DNA of 64,000 nucleotides from Corallococcus sp. AS-1-6 (GTDB lineage Bacteria > Myxococcota > Myxococcia > Myxococcales > Myxococcaceae). This document shows, in pieces, positions 26,532 to 34,391 of this stretch (position 1 is its first letter; each line of letters begins with the position of its first letter). The notes under the pieces were generated by a model. It was not told the origin of the DNA and made no database searches. It saw only the letters and a list, made by a program, of their open reading frames with translations. A program made the position numbers and the translations under genes. Where the stretch lies: NCBI RefSeq assembly GCF_020037015.1, contig NZ_JAIQDE010000033.1, forward strand, positions 1-64,000. Direction: 5' to 3'.

Positions 26532-27713
26532 TCAGGCGGTCTCCAGCACGATGCGCTGGCTGACCTCCCTGCACACGGACTGCGCCTGCTGCACGGTGTC
26601 CGCGTAGGCGAGCACATAGCCCGCGCGGTCCTCCGACTTCAGGGCCTGGCGGATGGTGGCGCCCAGCTCCACCGCCAGCGAGATGTCCACCACCCCCGGC
26701 AGCCGCTTCAGCGCCAGCGCGCCGTTGATGCGCTTGAGCTTGCCGGGGGGCGGGGTGAAGTACTGGATGGCCGCGCCGCCCCGGGGCACCGGATCCGCCT
26801 CCAGGGGCTTCAGCGTCCCCATGGCCCACTGGAGCGTCATGTCCAGCAGGTCATGCCCCGTGGTCAGCCGGACCAGGTCCCACAGGCGATCGCCGCCCAG
26901 CCGCGTGTGCGTCTCCACGATGCGCGGGCCGCGCGACGTGTACTTCAGCTCCGTGTGCGAGGGGCCGTCCTTCAGCCCGAGCACGTCCAGGAAGCTCCGG
27001 ATGAAGTCGCGCACCTCGCGGTCCCGCTCCGGGCTCATCGGCGCGGGGACCTGGTGCGCGACCTCCAGGAACGCGCTGCCGTTGGGGTCCGTGCTCTTCG
27101 TCTCCTCGTTGATGCCCAGGATGACGTGGCGCCCCGCGAAGGAGAAACACTCCACGGAGTACTCGGGGCCGTCCAGGTACTCCTCGGCGATCCACGACGC
27201 GCGGCCGTTCAGCACGCCCTCCAGGTCCGCGGCGGAGCGCACGAGCCGCACGTCGATGCTGCCCACGCCGTCCACGGGCTTCAGGATGAACGGATAGCCC
27301 TGGCGCTCGGCGAACGCGACGGCCTCCTCCCGCGTCTTCACCGGGGCCCACTGCACGGGTGAGAACCCGCCGGAGTCGAGCACCCGCCGCATGGCCGGCT
27401 TGTCGCGCGTCTTCTCCACCAGCTCCAGCGGCGTCCCGGGCAGCCCCAGCGCGTCGTTGATGCGCGCGCAGGTGATGAGCGCCTCTTCCGCGACGGTGAC
27501 GGCGCTCACGAACGGCGTCACCGCGTGCGCGGCCTTCAGCATGGGGATGAGCGCCGGGTCGTCGTAGCTCATGAGGAGGACCCGGTCGGACTGCCGGTTC
27601 ACGTGGTCATCGGACAGGCCCGGCTGCTGGATGATCAACGGCCGCAGGCCCAGTTGCCACGCCCGCTCCGTGATGAACTGCCTCGCGCCCAGAAGGATGA
27701 GGTTCGCCGCCAT
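26532..27713 (-). CDS. ATP-grasp carboxylate-amine ligase (L-amino acid ligase/BacD-like)
   Basis: This 393-aa protein is the last gene of the seven-gene operon. ATP-grasp features are FILKPVDGVGSIDV (nucleotide-binding lysine region), WIAEEYLDGPEYSVECFS, and HTELKYTSRGPRIVETHTR with the metal-binding Glu and Asn/Thr positions. Layout and length fit the family of BacD, L-amino acid ligases and carnosine synthase. These enzymes form an amide from two small substrates through an acyl-phosphate. The gene starts 3 bases after the previous stop, behind AAGGAG. With the other ligase just upstream, the pathway should make two amide bonds or offer two alternatives. Confidence 0.9.
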   Translation of the reverse strand: MAANLILLGARQFITERAWQLGLRPLIIQQPGLSDDHVNRQSDRVLLMSYDDPALIPMLKAAHAVTPFVSAVTVAEEALITCARINDALGLPGTPLELVEKTRDKPAMRRVLDSGGFSPVQWAPVKTREEAVAFAERQGYPFILKPVDGVGSIDVRLVRSAADLEGVLNGRASWIAEEYLDGPEYSVECFSFAGRHVILGINEETKSTDPNGSAFLEVAHQVPAPMSPERDREVRDFIRSFLDVLGLKDGPSHTELKYTSRGPRIVETHTRLGGDRLWDLVRLTTGHDLLDMTLQWAMGTLKPLEADPVPRGGAAIQYFTPPPGKLKRINGALALKRLPGVVDISLAVELGATIRQALKSEDRAGYVLAYADTVQQAQSVCREVSQRIVLETA

Positions 27714-27716
27714 GGT

Positions 27717-29072
27717 TCATGCACTCCTTGCAGTGACGTCCACCGCGCGGCTCCGCGCGTGACGGATGAAGGCCTGGCGTCCCTCCTCGGAGACGACGAA
27801 CGCCCACCCCAGCTTGCCTCCACTGGTGATGTTCACCACCTTCGAAGTGCGGCTGCCGCGCACCAGGAAGCCGTTGGGCTTTCCGCCATACGAGTAGAAG
27901 CCCAGCACCAGCCGGTACTCCGCCGGGGCGGAGTCGCCCGCCGCGCGCAGCCGGACGGTCTCCGCCTCCACGACGCGCTGGCAGATCCACCGCTCGATGC
28001 CCGGCTCGCGCAGCTTCTGCTCCAGCACGTCCGCGGGCCAGTCCGTCCCCATCAGCACGCCGCTGCCGCCGTAGGAGCTGCTGTCGTCGATCTTGAACAC
28101 CCACTCGGCCCTGTCGCGCAGCGCGTCCGCCAGGTTCTCCTCGGACAGGGAGAAGGCGTGGGGCAGGTACCTCCGGATGGCGGCCACCTCGTCGTCGCTG
28201 AACAGCGCGTGGTGGCCCGGCTCGCACAGCAGCGCGAGGAACCGCTTGCTCATCCGCAGCTCCGGCTCGAAGCCGTTGGTGAGCACCGCGCCGCTGGCCC
28301 AGAGCTTCTCCAGGAACACGAAGCCGTCCGTCACCTCCTCGTAGGTGAACATGCGGTGGATGAGCGTGCGCTCGCCCTCCTCACGCTTCAGCCAGGCCTC
28401 CGGGTAGCTCACCTCGTCGAGGATGTGGACCGGCACGCCCGGGTTCAGCTCCTCCAGGTACCGCTTCAGGTAATCCTGACGGGGATACCCCAGGCCCGAG
28501 TGCCCCCTGGAGTCGAGGATCACCACCCGGCGCAGGTCCCGCTCGCGGCACGTCTCCGCGTACAGCACGGCGAGGTCCTTCAGCGGGCTGTTCATCAACC
28601 CGGCCGTGGGATGGCCCAGCGCCTCCGTGGCCGCGCGGGAGCCCTCGTAGGCCTCGCCTCCGCCCACGCCGGGGAAGATGTTGAACTCGCAGAAGAAGTA
28701 GCCCTGCCGCGTCGGCACGACGTCCATCCGGCCAATCGTCGCGTCGCCGTGGCGCAGGTTGTCCCAGTGGATGAAGTCCACGAGCCGCCGGGGCATCCGC
28801 AACAGGTCCAACAGGCCCTCCCGCGAGCGCGTGTCGATGAGGTGGCCGATGAGCTTCAACTGCGCGGAGAGCAGGTGGCGGCACGCGCGGCTCAGCTCCT
28901 GGAACTCCGCTTCACTGAAGAGGAGCGGGTGCGCGAACTGGCTCTTCTCGTACATGGGAGAGTCCAGGTCGTGGATGGCGGCGATCGTGCTCGCGTGCGC
29001 CCGGGCATCCCGCTCGGGCGACCATCCTTCCTCCACGGCGTCGAGGAACGCTTCGTTGAATGCACCGATCAT
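27717..29072 (-). CDS. Circularly permuted ATP-grasp-type ligase
   Basis: This 451-aa protein resembles the glutathionylspermidine-synthase-like, circularly permuted ATP-grasp group. The N-terminal half has IGRMDVVPTRQGYFFCEFN and FPGVGGGEAYEG, and the C-terminal half has WVFKIDDSSSYGGSGVLMG, the lysine/glycine-rich ATP loop. It should couple a carboxylate with an amine. It starts 9 bases after the oxygenase stop and ends 3 bases before the second ligase. Two unlike ATP-grasp enzymes side by side are uncommon. Family assignment is from motif reading only. A role outside peptide ligation is possible. Confidence 0.7.
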   Translation of the reverse strand: MIGAFNEAFLDAVEEGWSPERDARAHASTIAAIHDLDSPMYEKSQFAHPLLFSEAEFQELSRACRHLLSAQLKLIGHLIDTRSREGLLDLLRMPRRLVDFIHWDNLRHGDATIGRMDVVPTRQGYFFCEFNIFPGVGGGEAYEGSRAATEALGHPTAGLMNSPLKDLAVLYAETCRERDLRRVVILDSRGHSGLGYPRQDYLKRYLEELNPGVPVHILDEVSYPEAWLKREEGERTLIHRMFTYEEVTDGFVFLEKLWASGAVLTNGFEPELRMSKRFLALLCEPGHHALFSDDEVAAIRRYLPHAFSLSEENLADALRDRAEWVFKIDDSSSYGGSGVLMGTDWPADVLEQKLREPGIERWICQRVVEAETVRLRAAGDSAPAEYRLVLGFYSYGGKPNGFLVRGSRTSKVVNITSGGKLGWAFVVSEEGRQAFIRHARSRAVDVTARSA

Positions 29073-29081
29073 GGGTGGGCC

Positions 29082-30050
29082 TCAGGAGCGTCCGGCGTCG
29101 GTGACACCGAACAGCGCGTTCATCTTCTGGAGGGAGAAGGCCTTGTAGACGACGGGCTCGTACTTCGCGGGTGTGTCCTTGCAGAACTTGGGGAAGCACT
29201 CGATGAGCGCGTCGTCGTTGGCGAGCTTGAAGAACGCCAGGGATTGACGCTCGCCTCCGGACAGGACGACCCGGTGTGGCGTGGACACGTATTCGTCGTT
29301 GGACCAGCGGGCCATCAGGTCCCCGATGTTGACGATGAGGTGATCCCTCCGCTCCAGCGTGGGCGTGATCCACGAACCCCCGCGCTCCTTCACCTGGATG
29401 CCGGGGCCCGTCTGCGCCAGGACCGTCAACAGCGTCCCGTCCGTGTGCTCGCCCATGCCCTGGTCGTTGGTCAGCTCCGCGCTGAGCTGGGGGTAGAGCA
29501 GGGAGCGCAGCGAGTCGGTGGACGCGGAGGTCTTCTTCGCGAAGAAGTCCCGGGGCAGGTCCAGCGCGATGCTGAACAGCTCCGTGAGCCGGGCCGTCAG
29601 CGCCTCGCACTCCCGGAAGTACGCCTTGAGCGCCGCGCGCAGCCGCTGGCCCTCCGCGTCCTCGCTGAACGGCAGGCTCGCGCTGTCGTCCTCGATGAGC
29701 CGGCCCACGCTGAACTTCTCCACGTAGTCGCTGGGGAGCCCCTTGCGGCCCATGTACGCGAAGGCGTTCTCCTCCAGCATGCCGCTGTAGCCGTAGGGCG
29801 TGTAGTCGTCCGCGGCCATGGTGAAGCCGGACTTCAACCGGCACCGGTTCTTCGCCTCCAGCGGCAGGCGGAAGAACGCCCGCGACAGGGCATATGCGTC
29901 CTCGAAGACCGAGGGGGCGATGCCGTGGCCGCTCAGGGTGAAGAAGCCCACCTGCTTGCAGGCCCGGTCGATCTCGAACGCCGCACGGCGCTCGGCTTCG
30001 GACCCTGGCGTCGCGGACGTCAAATCGATTCGGGGCAACTCCTTCATCAT
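29082..30050 (-). CDS. Isopenicillin-N-synthase-like Fe(II)/2OG oxygenase
   Basis: This 322-aa enzyme has an N-terminal DIOX_N region (CKQVGFFTLSGHGI) and the catalytic core with GEHTDGTLLTVL (His202, Asp204), VSTPHRVV (His259) and Arg268 in GERQSLAFF. The triad is intact. Members hydroxylate, desaturate or cyclise small substrates. I start it at ATG 30050 directly after GGAGGAG. A TTG 18 bases upstream is open but lies before that ribosome site. It follows the cyclodeaminase-like gene by 14 bases. It is one of four Fe/2OG-type genes within 15 kb. Confidence 0.9.
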   Translation of the reverse strand: MMKELPRIDLTSATPGSEAERRAAFEIDRACKQVGFFTLSGHGIAPSVFEDAYALSRAFFRLPLEAKNRCRLKSGFTMAADDYTPYGYSGMLEENAFAYMGRKGLPSDYVEKFSVGRLIEDDSASLPFSEDAEGQRLRAALKAYFRECEALTARLTELFSIALDLPRDFFAKKTSASTDSLRSLLYPQLSAELTNDQGMGEHTDGTLLTVLAQTGPGIQVKERGGSWITPTLERRDHLIVNIGDLMARWSNDEYVSTPHRVVLSGGERQSLAFFKLANDDALIECFPKFCKDTPAKYEPVVYKAFSLQKMNALFGVTDAGRS

Positions 30051-30064
30051 GTGCTCCTCCAGGT

Positions 30065-30991
30065 TCAATGGCTCAGCTCGCGTTCACGCAGCACGTGCGC
30101 GACCGTGAGGACGTCCAGGAAGGCGTGTCCCGTCGAGCTGAAGACGGTGCGGCCCGAGCGCAGGGGACCGCTGTCCCTCCGCACGAGCTGCCCCAGGGTG
30201 ATGGCGTTGGCGTGCACCGGCCCGGCCTCCGCGAGCGCCGTGGCCAGGTCCTCGACGATCACCGTCGAGGTGCGCAGCAGTTCGAGCGGAACCTCCCGGG
30301 CCTCCACGGTGTGCCCGCCCATGCAGTTGATGTGCACGCTGGGGGAGAGGCCCTCGAAGCGCCCCAGCGGTGTCTTCGACGACGTCGCGGTGCCGATGAC
30401 ATCCGCGCCCCGGATGGCCTCTTCCAGCGACGCACAGGCGACGACGTGCACGGCCTCGCCCAGGGACGCGCGCAGCTCCGCGGCGAAGGCGGCGCGCCGG
30501 GTGGGGTTCCGCGCCCAGAGCCGCACCTCCTGGATGGGGCGGACCGCGCGGACCGCCAGCACCTGTTGCCGGGCCTGCGCCCCGGTGCCGGCCACCGCCA
30601 GCGTCCGGGCATCCGTGCGCGCGCAGAAGTCCGTGACGAGCGCGGACACGGCGGCGCACTTGAGCTCCGTCACCGCCGCGCCATCGAGCAGCGCGAGCAG
30701 CTCCCCCGTGCGCGCGGAGAACGCCGCCACCACGCCGTTCATGGTGGGCAGCGGGTCCGTGGCGGACCGCTCGAAGAGGGTCGCCACCTTGTTGATGTAG
30801 AGGCCCAGGTGCTCCGACACGGCCGGCATCGACACGAACGCGGCGTGCCGGGAAGAGGAGGGGACGGCGACGCGCAGCGGGATCTGCATGCGCTCATGCA
30901 GGCCCGCCGTGAGCGCCGCCTCCAGCTCGCGCACGAGCCGGGACAGGTTCCCGTGCGCGGTGACGACCTCATGTGAAAGGAAGGCAGCCAT
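30065..30991 (-). CDS. Ornithine cyclodeaminase/mu-crystallin-family protein
   Basis: This 308-aa protein shows the mu-crystallin/OCD order: an N-terminal substrate half, TDARTLAVAGTGAQARQQV (Rossmann GxGAQA), EVRLWARNPTRR, ADVIGTATSSKTPL and VHINCMGGH. The family includes ornithine cyclodeaminase, alanine dehydrogenase, ketimine reductases and SbnB of diaminopropionate synthesis. Reductive or oxidative handling of an imino or amino acid is therefore likely. The start ATG 30991 follows GGAGGAG. The frame is open further upstream, but that part is antisense to the synthase gene. It may supply an unusual amino acid to the ligases. Confidence 0.87.
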   Translation of the reverse strand: MAAFLSHEVVTAHGNLSRLVRELEAALTAGLHERMQIPLRVAVPSSSRHAAFVSMPAVSEHLGLYINKVATLFERSATDPLPTMNGVVAAFSARTGELLALLDGAAVTELKCAAVSALVTDFCARTDARTLAVAGTGAQARQQVLAVRAVRPIQEVRLWARNPTRRAAFAAELRASLGEAVHVVACASLEEAIRGADVIGTATSSKTPLGRFEGLSPSVHINCMGGHTVEAREVPLELLRTSTVIVEDLATALAEAGPVHANAITLGQLVRRDSGPLRSGRTVFSSTGHAFLDVLTVAHVLRERELSH

Positions 30992-31008
30992 CGCGCGCGC
31001 TCCTCCGC

Positions 31009-32238
31009 CTACAGCGTCGCGAGGACTTCCTTCAGGTGGCCGATGAACGCCTGGACCTGCTCCGTGGGCAGGTCGCCGCGCAGCATCAGCCGGATGCCCG
31101 CCTTCCCCACGGGCACGATGGGGAAGAAGACCGCGGAGCAGTAGAAGCCTCGCTTGTAGAGCTCGCGCGAGAGCTTCACGGCCTTGTCCTGCTCGCCCAC
31201 CTCCACGACCTTGATGTGCAGGCCGTCGCCGCGCTGCTCGGTCTGGATGTGCTCGTCGAACAGGGCGATGTTGCGGCGGAGCTGCTCCTGCCGCTTCGCC
31301 AGCTCCGGGCTGCGGTGCACCTTGATGCTCCCCATGGAGGTGCCGATGGCCGCCGTCCGCAGGCTCTGGGACCAGCCCATGGGGCCCGTCCGGTAGAGGA
31401 AGTCGTAGTGCTTGCGGGAGCCGAGCATCGCGATGCCGCCCGTGCTGCCGAACGCCTTGGCGATGGAGGCGATGATCAGCGTGCGGTCGTTCATCTCGCG
31501 CAGCCGCGAGCGGATGTAGCCCTCGCCGTTCTTCCCCTGCGTGGAGAGCGAGTGCGAGTCGTCGATGTAGAGGAAGAGGCCGTACTTCTCCTGGAGCGTG
31601 AGCAGCGCCTGGAGGTCCGTGACGCCGCCCGTGGAGTAGACGCCGTCGCACACGTAGGCCACGCGCGGATACTTCCGGCAGACGTCCTCCAGGTAGTTCA
31701 TGTCGTTGTGCGGGCAGTTCAGCACCCGCGTCTCGTCTGCGACGATGGGCTTCACGAACGCCATGGAGAAGTGCGCGAACTTGTCGAACACCATCACCAG
31801 GGGCTCACTGTCCGTCAGGTGGCCCGACCCGAGCACCGGCAGGATGGCCGCCGTGAGCGCGCTGGAGGTGACGGCGGGCAGCACCGGCCCGCCGAAGAGG
31901 TCCGCGAGCTGCTCCTCCAGCTCCTCCATCAGGCCCAGCCGGATGCGGAACTCCGCCATCGACAGGCCGGTGATGCCCGCGCGCTTCAGCGCGTCGATGC
32001 CGCCCTGGAGGACGTCCGGGTGGCTGTTGAGCCCCAGGTAGGAGCAGGAGCACAGGTTGGCGAACTCGTGCCCGGTGTCCACCTCGCGCATCCGGTTCTG
32101 GCCGTCCACCGCCTCCACGCGGATGTTGAGCATGTTCGACTCCCGGGCCACGGCCCAGGCGCTCTCGCTGGCGGGGATCATCTTCTGGTTGTTGCGGTGA
32201 ACGTGGGGACCCATCACCGCGTCGCTGGGCGTCGTCAC
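31009..32238 (-). CDS. PLP-dependent alpha-oxoamine synthase (AONS/KBL/CqsA family)
   Basis: This 409-aa fold-type I PLP enzyme has YIDDSHSLSTQGKNGEG (PLP-contacting Asp and His near 226-229) and ASIAKAFGSTGG (Schiff-base Lys261), with SYLGLNSHPDV near the N-terminus. The family condenses an amino acid with an acyl-thioester, losing CO2, to an alpha-aminoketone, as in 8-amino-7-oxononanoate, 2-amino-3-ketobutyrate and CAI-1 synthesis. It overlaps the hydrolase stop by four bases (32235-32238). No biotin, threonine or quorum-sensing gene accompanies it. An alpha-aminoketone building block for the operon product is the likeliest role. Confidence 0.88.
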   Translation of the reverse strand: MTTPSDAVMGPHVHRNNQKMIPASESAWAVARESNMLNIRVEAVDGQNRMREVDTGHEFANLCSCSYLGLNSHPDVLQGGIDALKRAGITGLSMAEFRIRLGLMEELEEQLADLFGGPVLPAVTSSALTAAILPVLGSGHLTDSEPLVMVFDKFAHFSMAFVKPIVADETRVLNCPHNDMNYLEDVCRKYPRVAYVCDGVYSTGGVTDLQALLTLQEKYGLFLYIDDSHSLSTQGKNGEGYIRSRLREMNDRTLIIASIAKAFGSTGGIAMLGSRKHYDFLYRTGPMGWSQSLRTAAIGTSMGSIKVHRSPELAKRQEQLRRNIALFDEHIQTEQRGDGLHIKVVEVGEQDKAVKLSRELYKRGFYCSAVFFPIVPVGKAGIRLMLRGDLPTEQVQAFIGHLKEVLATL

Positions 32239-33146
32239 TTCCGCGCTCCTGTCTTGTCGATCACGAACTGGCCGATGCGCTGGAGGGCTTCACGGCCGCT
32301 GGTGAGGCGCTGGAAGTGCAGGTGCCAGACGTGGACCATGTCGGGCCACTCCTCGAACGTGACGTCCACGCCCTGGGCCTGGGCCTTCTTCGCCATCGCC
32401 TGCGAGTCGCTGAAGAGCAGCTCCCGCTCGCCCACCTGGATGAGCAGGGGCGGGAAGCCGGTGAGGTCCGCGTGGATGGGGGAAATCGTGGGCTGCCGCG
32501 CGTCCTGTCCGTTGAGGTAGTGCCGGGCGACCTCCTCCACGACCTTGCGCTGCACGAGCGCGTCCGCCTTCTCGCGCGTCTCGTAGCTCTCGCCCTGGAT
32601 GCCCAGGTTGAACCACGACGAGATGCACACCAGCGCGCCCGCGAGCGGAAGCCCCTTCGCCCGCGCGTTGACCTGCATGGAGACCACCAGGCCGCCACCG
32701 GCGGAGTCCCCCGCGATGGAGATGTGGCCGGGCTTGAACCCCCGCTCCAGCAGCCAGCGGTACGCGCTGGTCGCGTCGTCCAGCGCGGCGGGGTAGGGGT
32801 GCTCCGGTGCCCGGCGGTAGTCGAGCTGGAGCACCCGGCAGCGCGCCTGCCGTGCCATGTCCGCGGCCATGTGCCCATGGCTCACGAGCGAGCCGAACAC
32901 GAACCCGCCGCCGTGCAGGAAGAGCAGGGCGCGGTCCTGATCGCACTCCGGCGGCGTGAGCCACTGGGCACGGATGCCGTTGACGTGGATGGGCTCCACC
33001 CCGATGTCCGAGGCGATGGGGAGCCCGAGCGAATCGTAGTGGACCCGCGCCGCTTCGTACCCGTCCGGCCAGGGCCGCGCGTCCAGGTACGCGAGCAGGT
33101 CCTTCATCTCCGCCGCGTTGCGCTCCGCGTGCTGTCGCGAGGTCAT
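32235..33146 (-). CDS. Alpha/beta hydrolase (HSL-like, abhydrolase_3)
   Basis: This 303-aa hydrolase has the oxyanion motif FLHGGGFVFG (about residues 77-86), QLDYRRAPEHPYPAALDD and IAGDSAGGGLV with the nucleophile Ser148, followed by the C-terminal His region MVHVWHLHF. This is the hormone-sensitive-lipase-like family acting on small esters or thioesters. It overlaps both neighbours by four bases (33143-33146 and 32235-32238), so it is firmly inside the operon. It could release a product, remove an acyl protecting group or act on a thioester intermediate. The frame continues upstream of ATG 33146 but is antisense to the next gene. Confidence 0.9.
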   Translation of the reverse strand: MTSRQHAERNAAEMKDLLAYLDARPWPDGYEAARVHYDSLGLPIASDIGVEPIHVNGIRAQWLTPPECDQDRALLFLHGGGFVFGSLVSHGHMAADMARQARCRVLQLDYRRAPEHPYPAALDDATSAYRWLLERGFKPGHISIAGDSAGGGLVVSMQVNARAKGLPLAGALVCISSWFNLGIQGESYETREKADALVQRKVVEEVARHYLNGQDARQPTISPIHADLTGFPPLLIQVGERELLFSDSQAMAKKAQAQGVDVTFEEWPDMVHVWHLHFQRLTSGREALQRIGQFVIDKTGARK

Positions 33147-34057
33147 GCCCGCACCTCGATGACGTTCGGGTACGGGTTGAGCTCGCCCTGGACGAAGCGG
33201 GTGATGTTGGCGTCGTCCTTGTGGTTCGTCGCCTTCTCCAGCGACAGGCCGTAGTAGTCGTACCAGCGCTTGAGGTCGTCGGTGCCCGCGACCTGGTACT
33301 CGACGTGGCGGATGGGGCGCCTGGCGGCCTTGCTCGCGTCGGTGAGGGACGGCTGGGTGGCCGCGTGCGCGAGCCCTCCCACCACCTCGTTGTGGAGGAC
33401 GATCATCACGATGTCGTTCTCCAGGTCGAGCTTCAGCGCGAACGAGTAGTCGCGCAGGATCTCCTCGGAGAACTCCGCCTTCACGGCGACGTTGTAGTTG
33501 TTGGGGATGTTCTCGATGAGCTCGCGCGGGTCCAGGCCCTTGTCCTGGCAGAACCGGCGCGTGTCGCAGATCATCGGCATGCCGCCGCTGATGTTCTGGT
33601 TGGGGCCGTAGAGGTTCGCGATGAACGGCGTCGCCGAGTCGAAGTGGACGCACTTCGTGGTGACGAACTCGCGGCTCTCCGTGTGGTCGCTGTTGGGCGT
33701 GAAGTTCCGGTTCTTGTTGAACCCGTCCACGTCCATCTTCGCCACCCGGTCATAGGCGACGGGCGTGGGGCTGTAGCGGGCCAGGTCGAAGCGCGGCGCG
33801 ATCGCCCGGAAGATGCCCTCCAGGTAGTCGCGGGCCAGCGCGGCGCCGGACTCCGTGTGGATGTCCAGCCCGCGCTCCGCGAGCAGCTTGTTCACGCCGA
33901 ACACCACCGCGAAGCCGTTCTTCTTCTCCACGGCCTCCACCACGGCGTCGAGCAGCGCACCGGCCGGAGCCGCCGAGCGGCCTTCACCCAGGTCCGCCGG
34001 GAAGGTGGAGACATTGATGAACGAATCCTTGAGACGGCTCGGATCGAGTCTTTTCAT
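33143..34057 (-). CDS. Putative non-heme Fe(II)/2OG-type oxygenase, first gene of the operon
   Basis: This 304-aa protein is one I do not recognise with certainty. It has a possible facial triad: His138-x-Asp140 (KCVHFDSATPF) and His231 (NEVVGGLAHAAT) after an acidic strand (LENDIVMIVLHN). Arg247 or Arg250 (ARRPIRHVEY) would anchor 2-oxoglutarate. Spacing is like clavaminate-synthase/TauD-type enzymes. The start ATG 34057 lies about 65 bases from the predicted transcription start, and the stop overlaps the hydrolase start by four bases. It opens an operon that also has a clear IPNS-like oxygenase, so a second oxidation of the same small molecule is plausible. No signal peptide is seen. Confidence 0.6.
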   Translation of the reverse strand: MKRLDPSRLKDSFINVSTFPADLGEGRSAAPAGALLDAVVEAVEKKNGFAVVFGVNKLLAERGLDIHTESGAALARDYLEGIFRAIAPRFDLARYSPTPVAYDRVAKMDVDGFNKNRNFTPNSDHTESREFVTTKCVHFDSATPFIANLYGPNQNISGGMPMICDTRRFCQDKGLDPRELIENIPNNYNVAVKAEFSEEILRDYSFALKLDLENDIVMIVLHNEVVGGLAHAATQPSLTDASKAARRPIRHVEYQVAGTDDLKRWYDYYGLSLEKATNHKDDANITRFVQGELNPYPNVIEVRA

Positions 34058-34391
34058 GGGCTGTCCAGGGGATGAGGGGAATGGGGCGGCAGCCAATGCC
34101 TGGATGGCGGGCCGCGATGTCTGACTTGATATACAGATGCGAAAGTCTGGCGTCAATCCACCCTGGATTTGGCTGGATGATAGGGATTGAAGATGGTGCG
34201 CGCCGCTTGAAAACATATCAGCCGCTCCCGGGCTCCGGAACGACGCTCCCAGGAGGGCGGTCGCGCTCTCTCGACGAAACCCCTTGAATACGTTGGGTAG
34301 GATCGCGCTGGCGCCGTCTCATGTCGGCCTGGGTGTATGTGATTTGGCTGGTCGTGGACGCATCCGGATCATGGCTTTACATTGATTGGTA
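34058..34391. other. Divergent intergenic region, 334 bases
   Basis: No coding sequence is supported here. The stretch is AT-richer than its neighbours and separates the seven-gene minus-strand operon from the plus-strand KS operon. It holds a strong minus-strand promoter (separate entry). For the plus-strand gene I see only weak candidates, such as TTGGCT followed by GATCAT at 17 bases near 34345-34375. Confidence 0.7.
34128..34156 (-). promoter_or_regulatory. Sigma-70-type promoter of the seven-gene operon
   Basis: Read on the minus strand, a -35 box TTGACG (34156-34151) is followed by exactly 17 bases and a -10 box TATATC (34133-34128). This is close to consensus and stands out in a GC-rich genome. 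The predicted start near 34121 gives a leader of about 65 bases before ATG 34057. Confidence 0.75.

Noticed and set aside
30992-31651. 220-residue N-terminal extension of the OCD-like protein
   Set aside because: It is antisense to nothing real but overlaps the oxoamine synthase gene in another frame; a strong GGAGGAG precedes ATG 30991.
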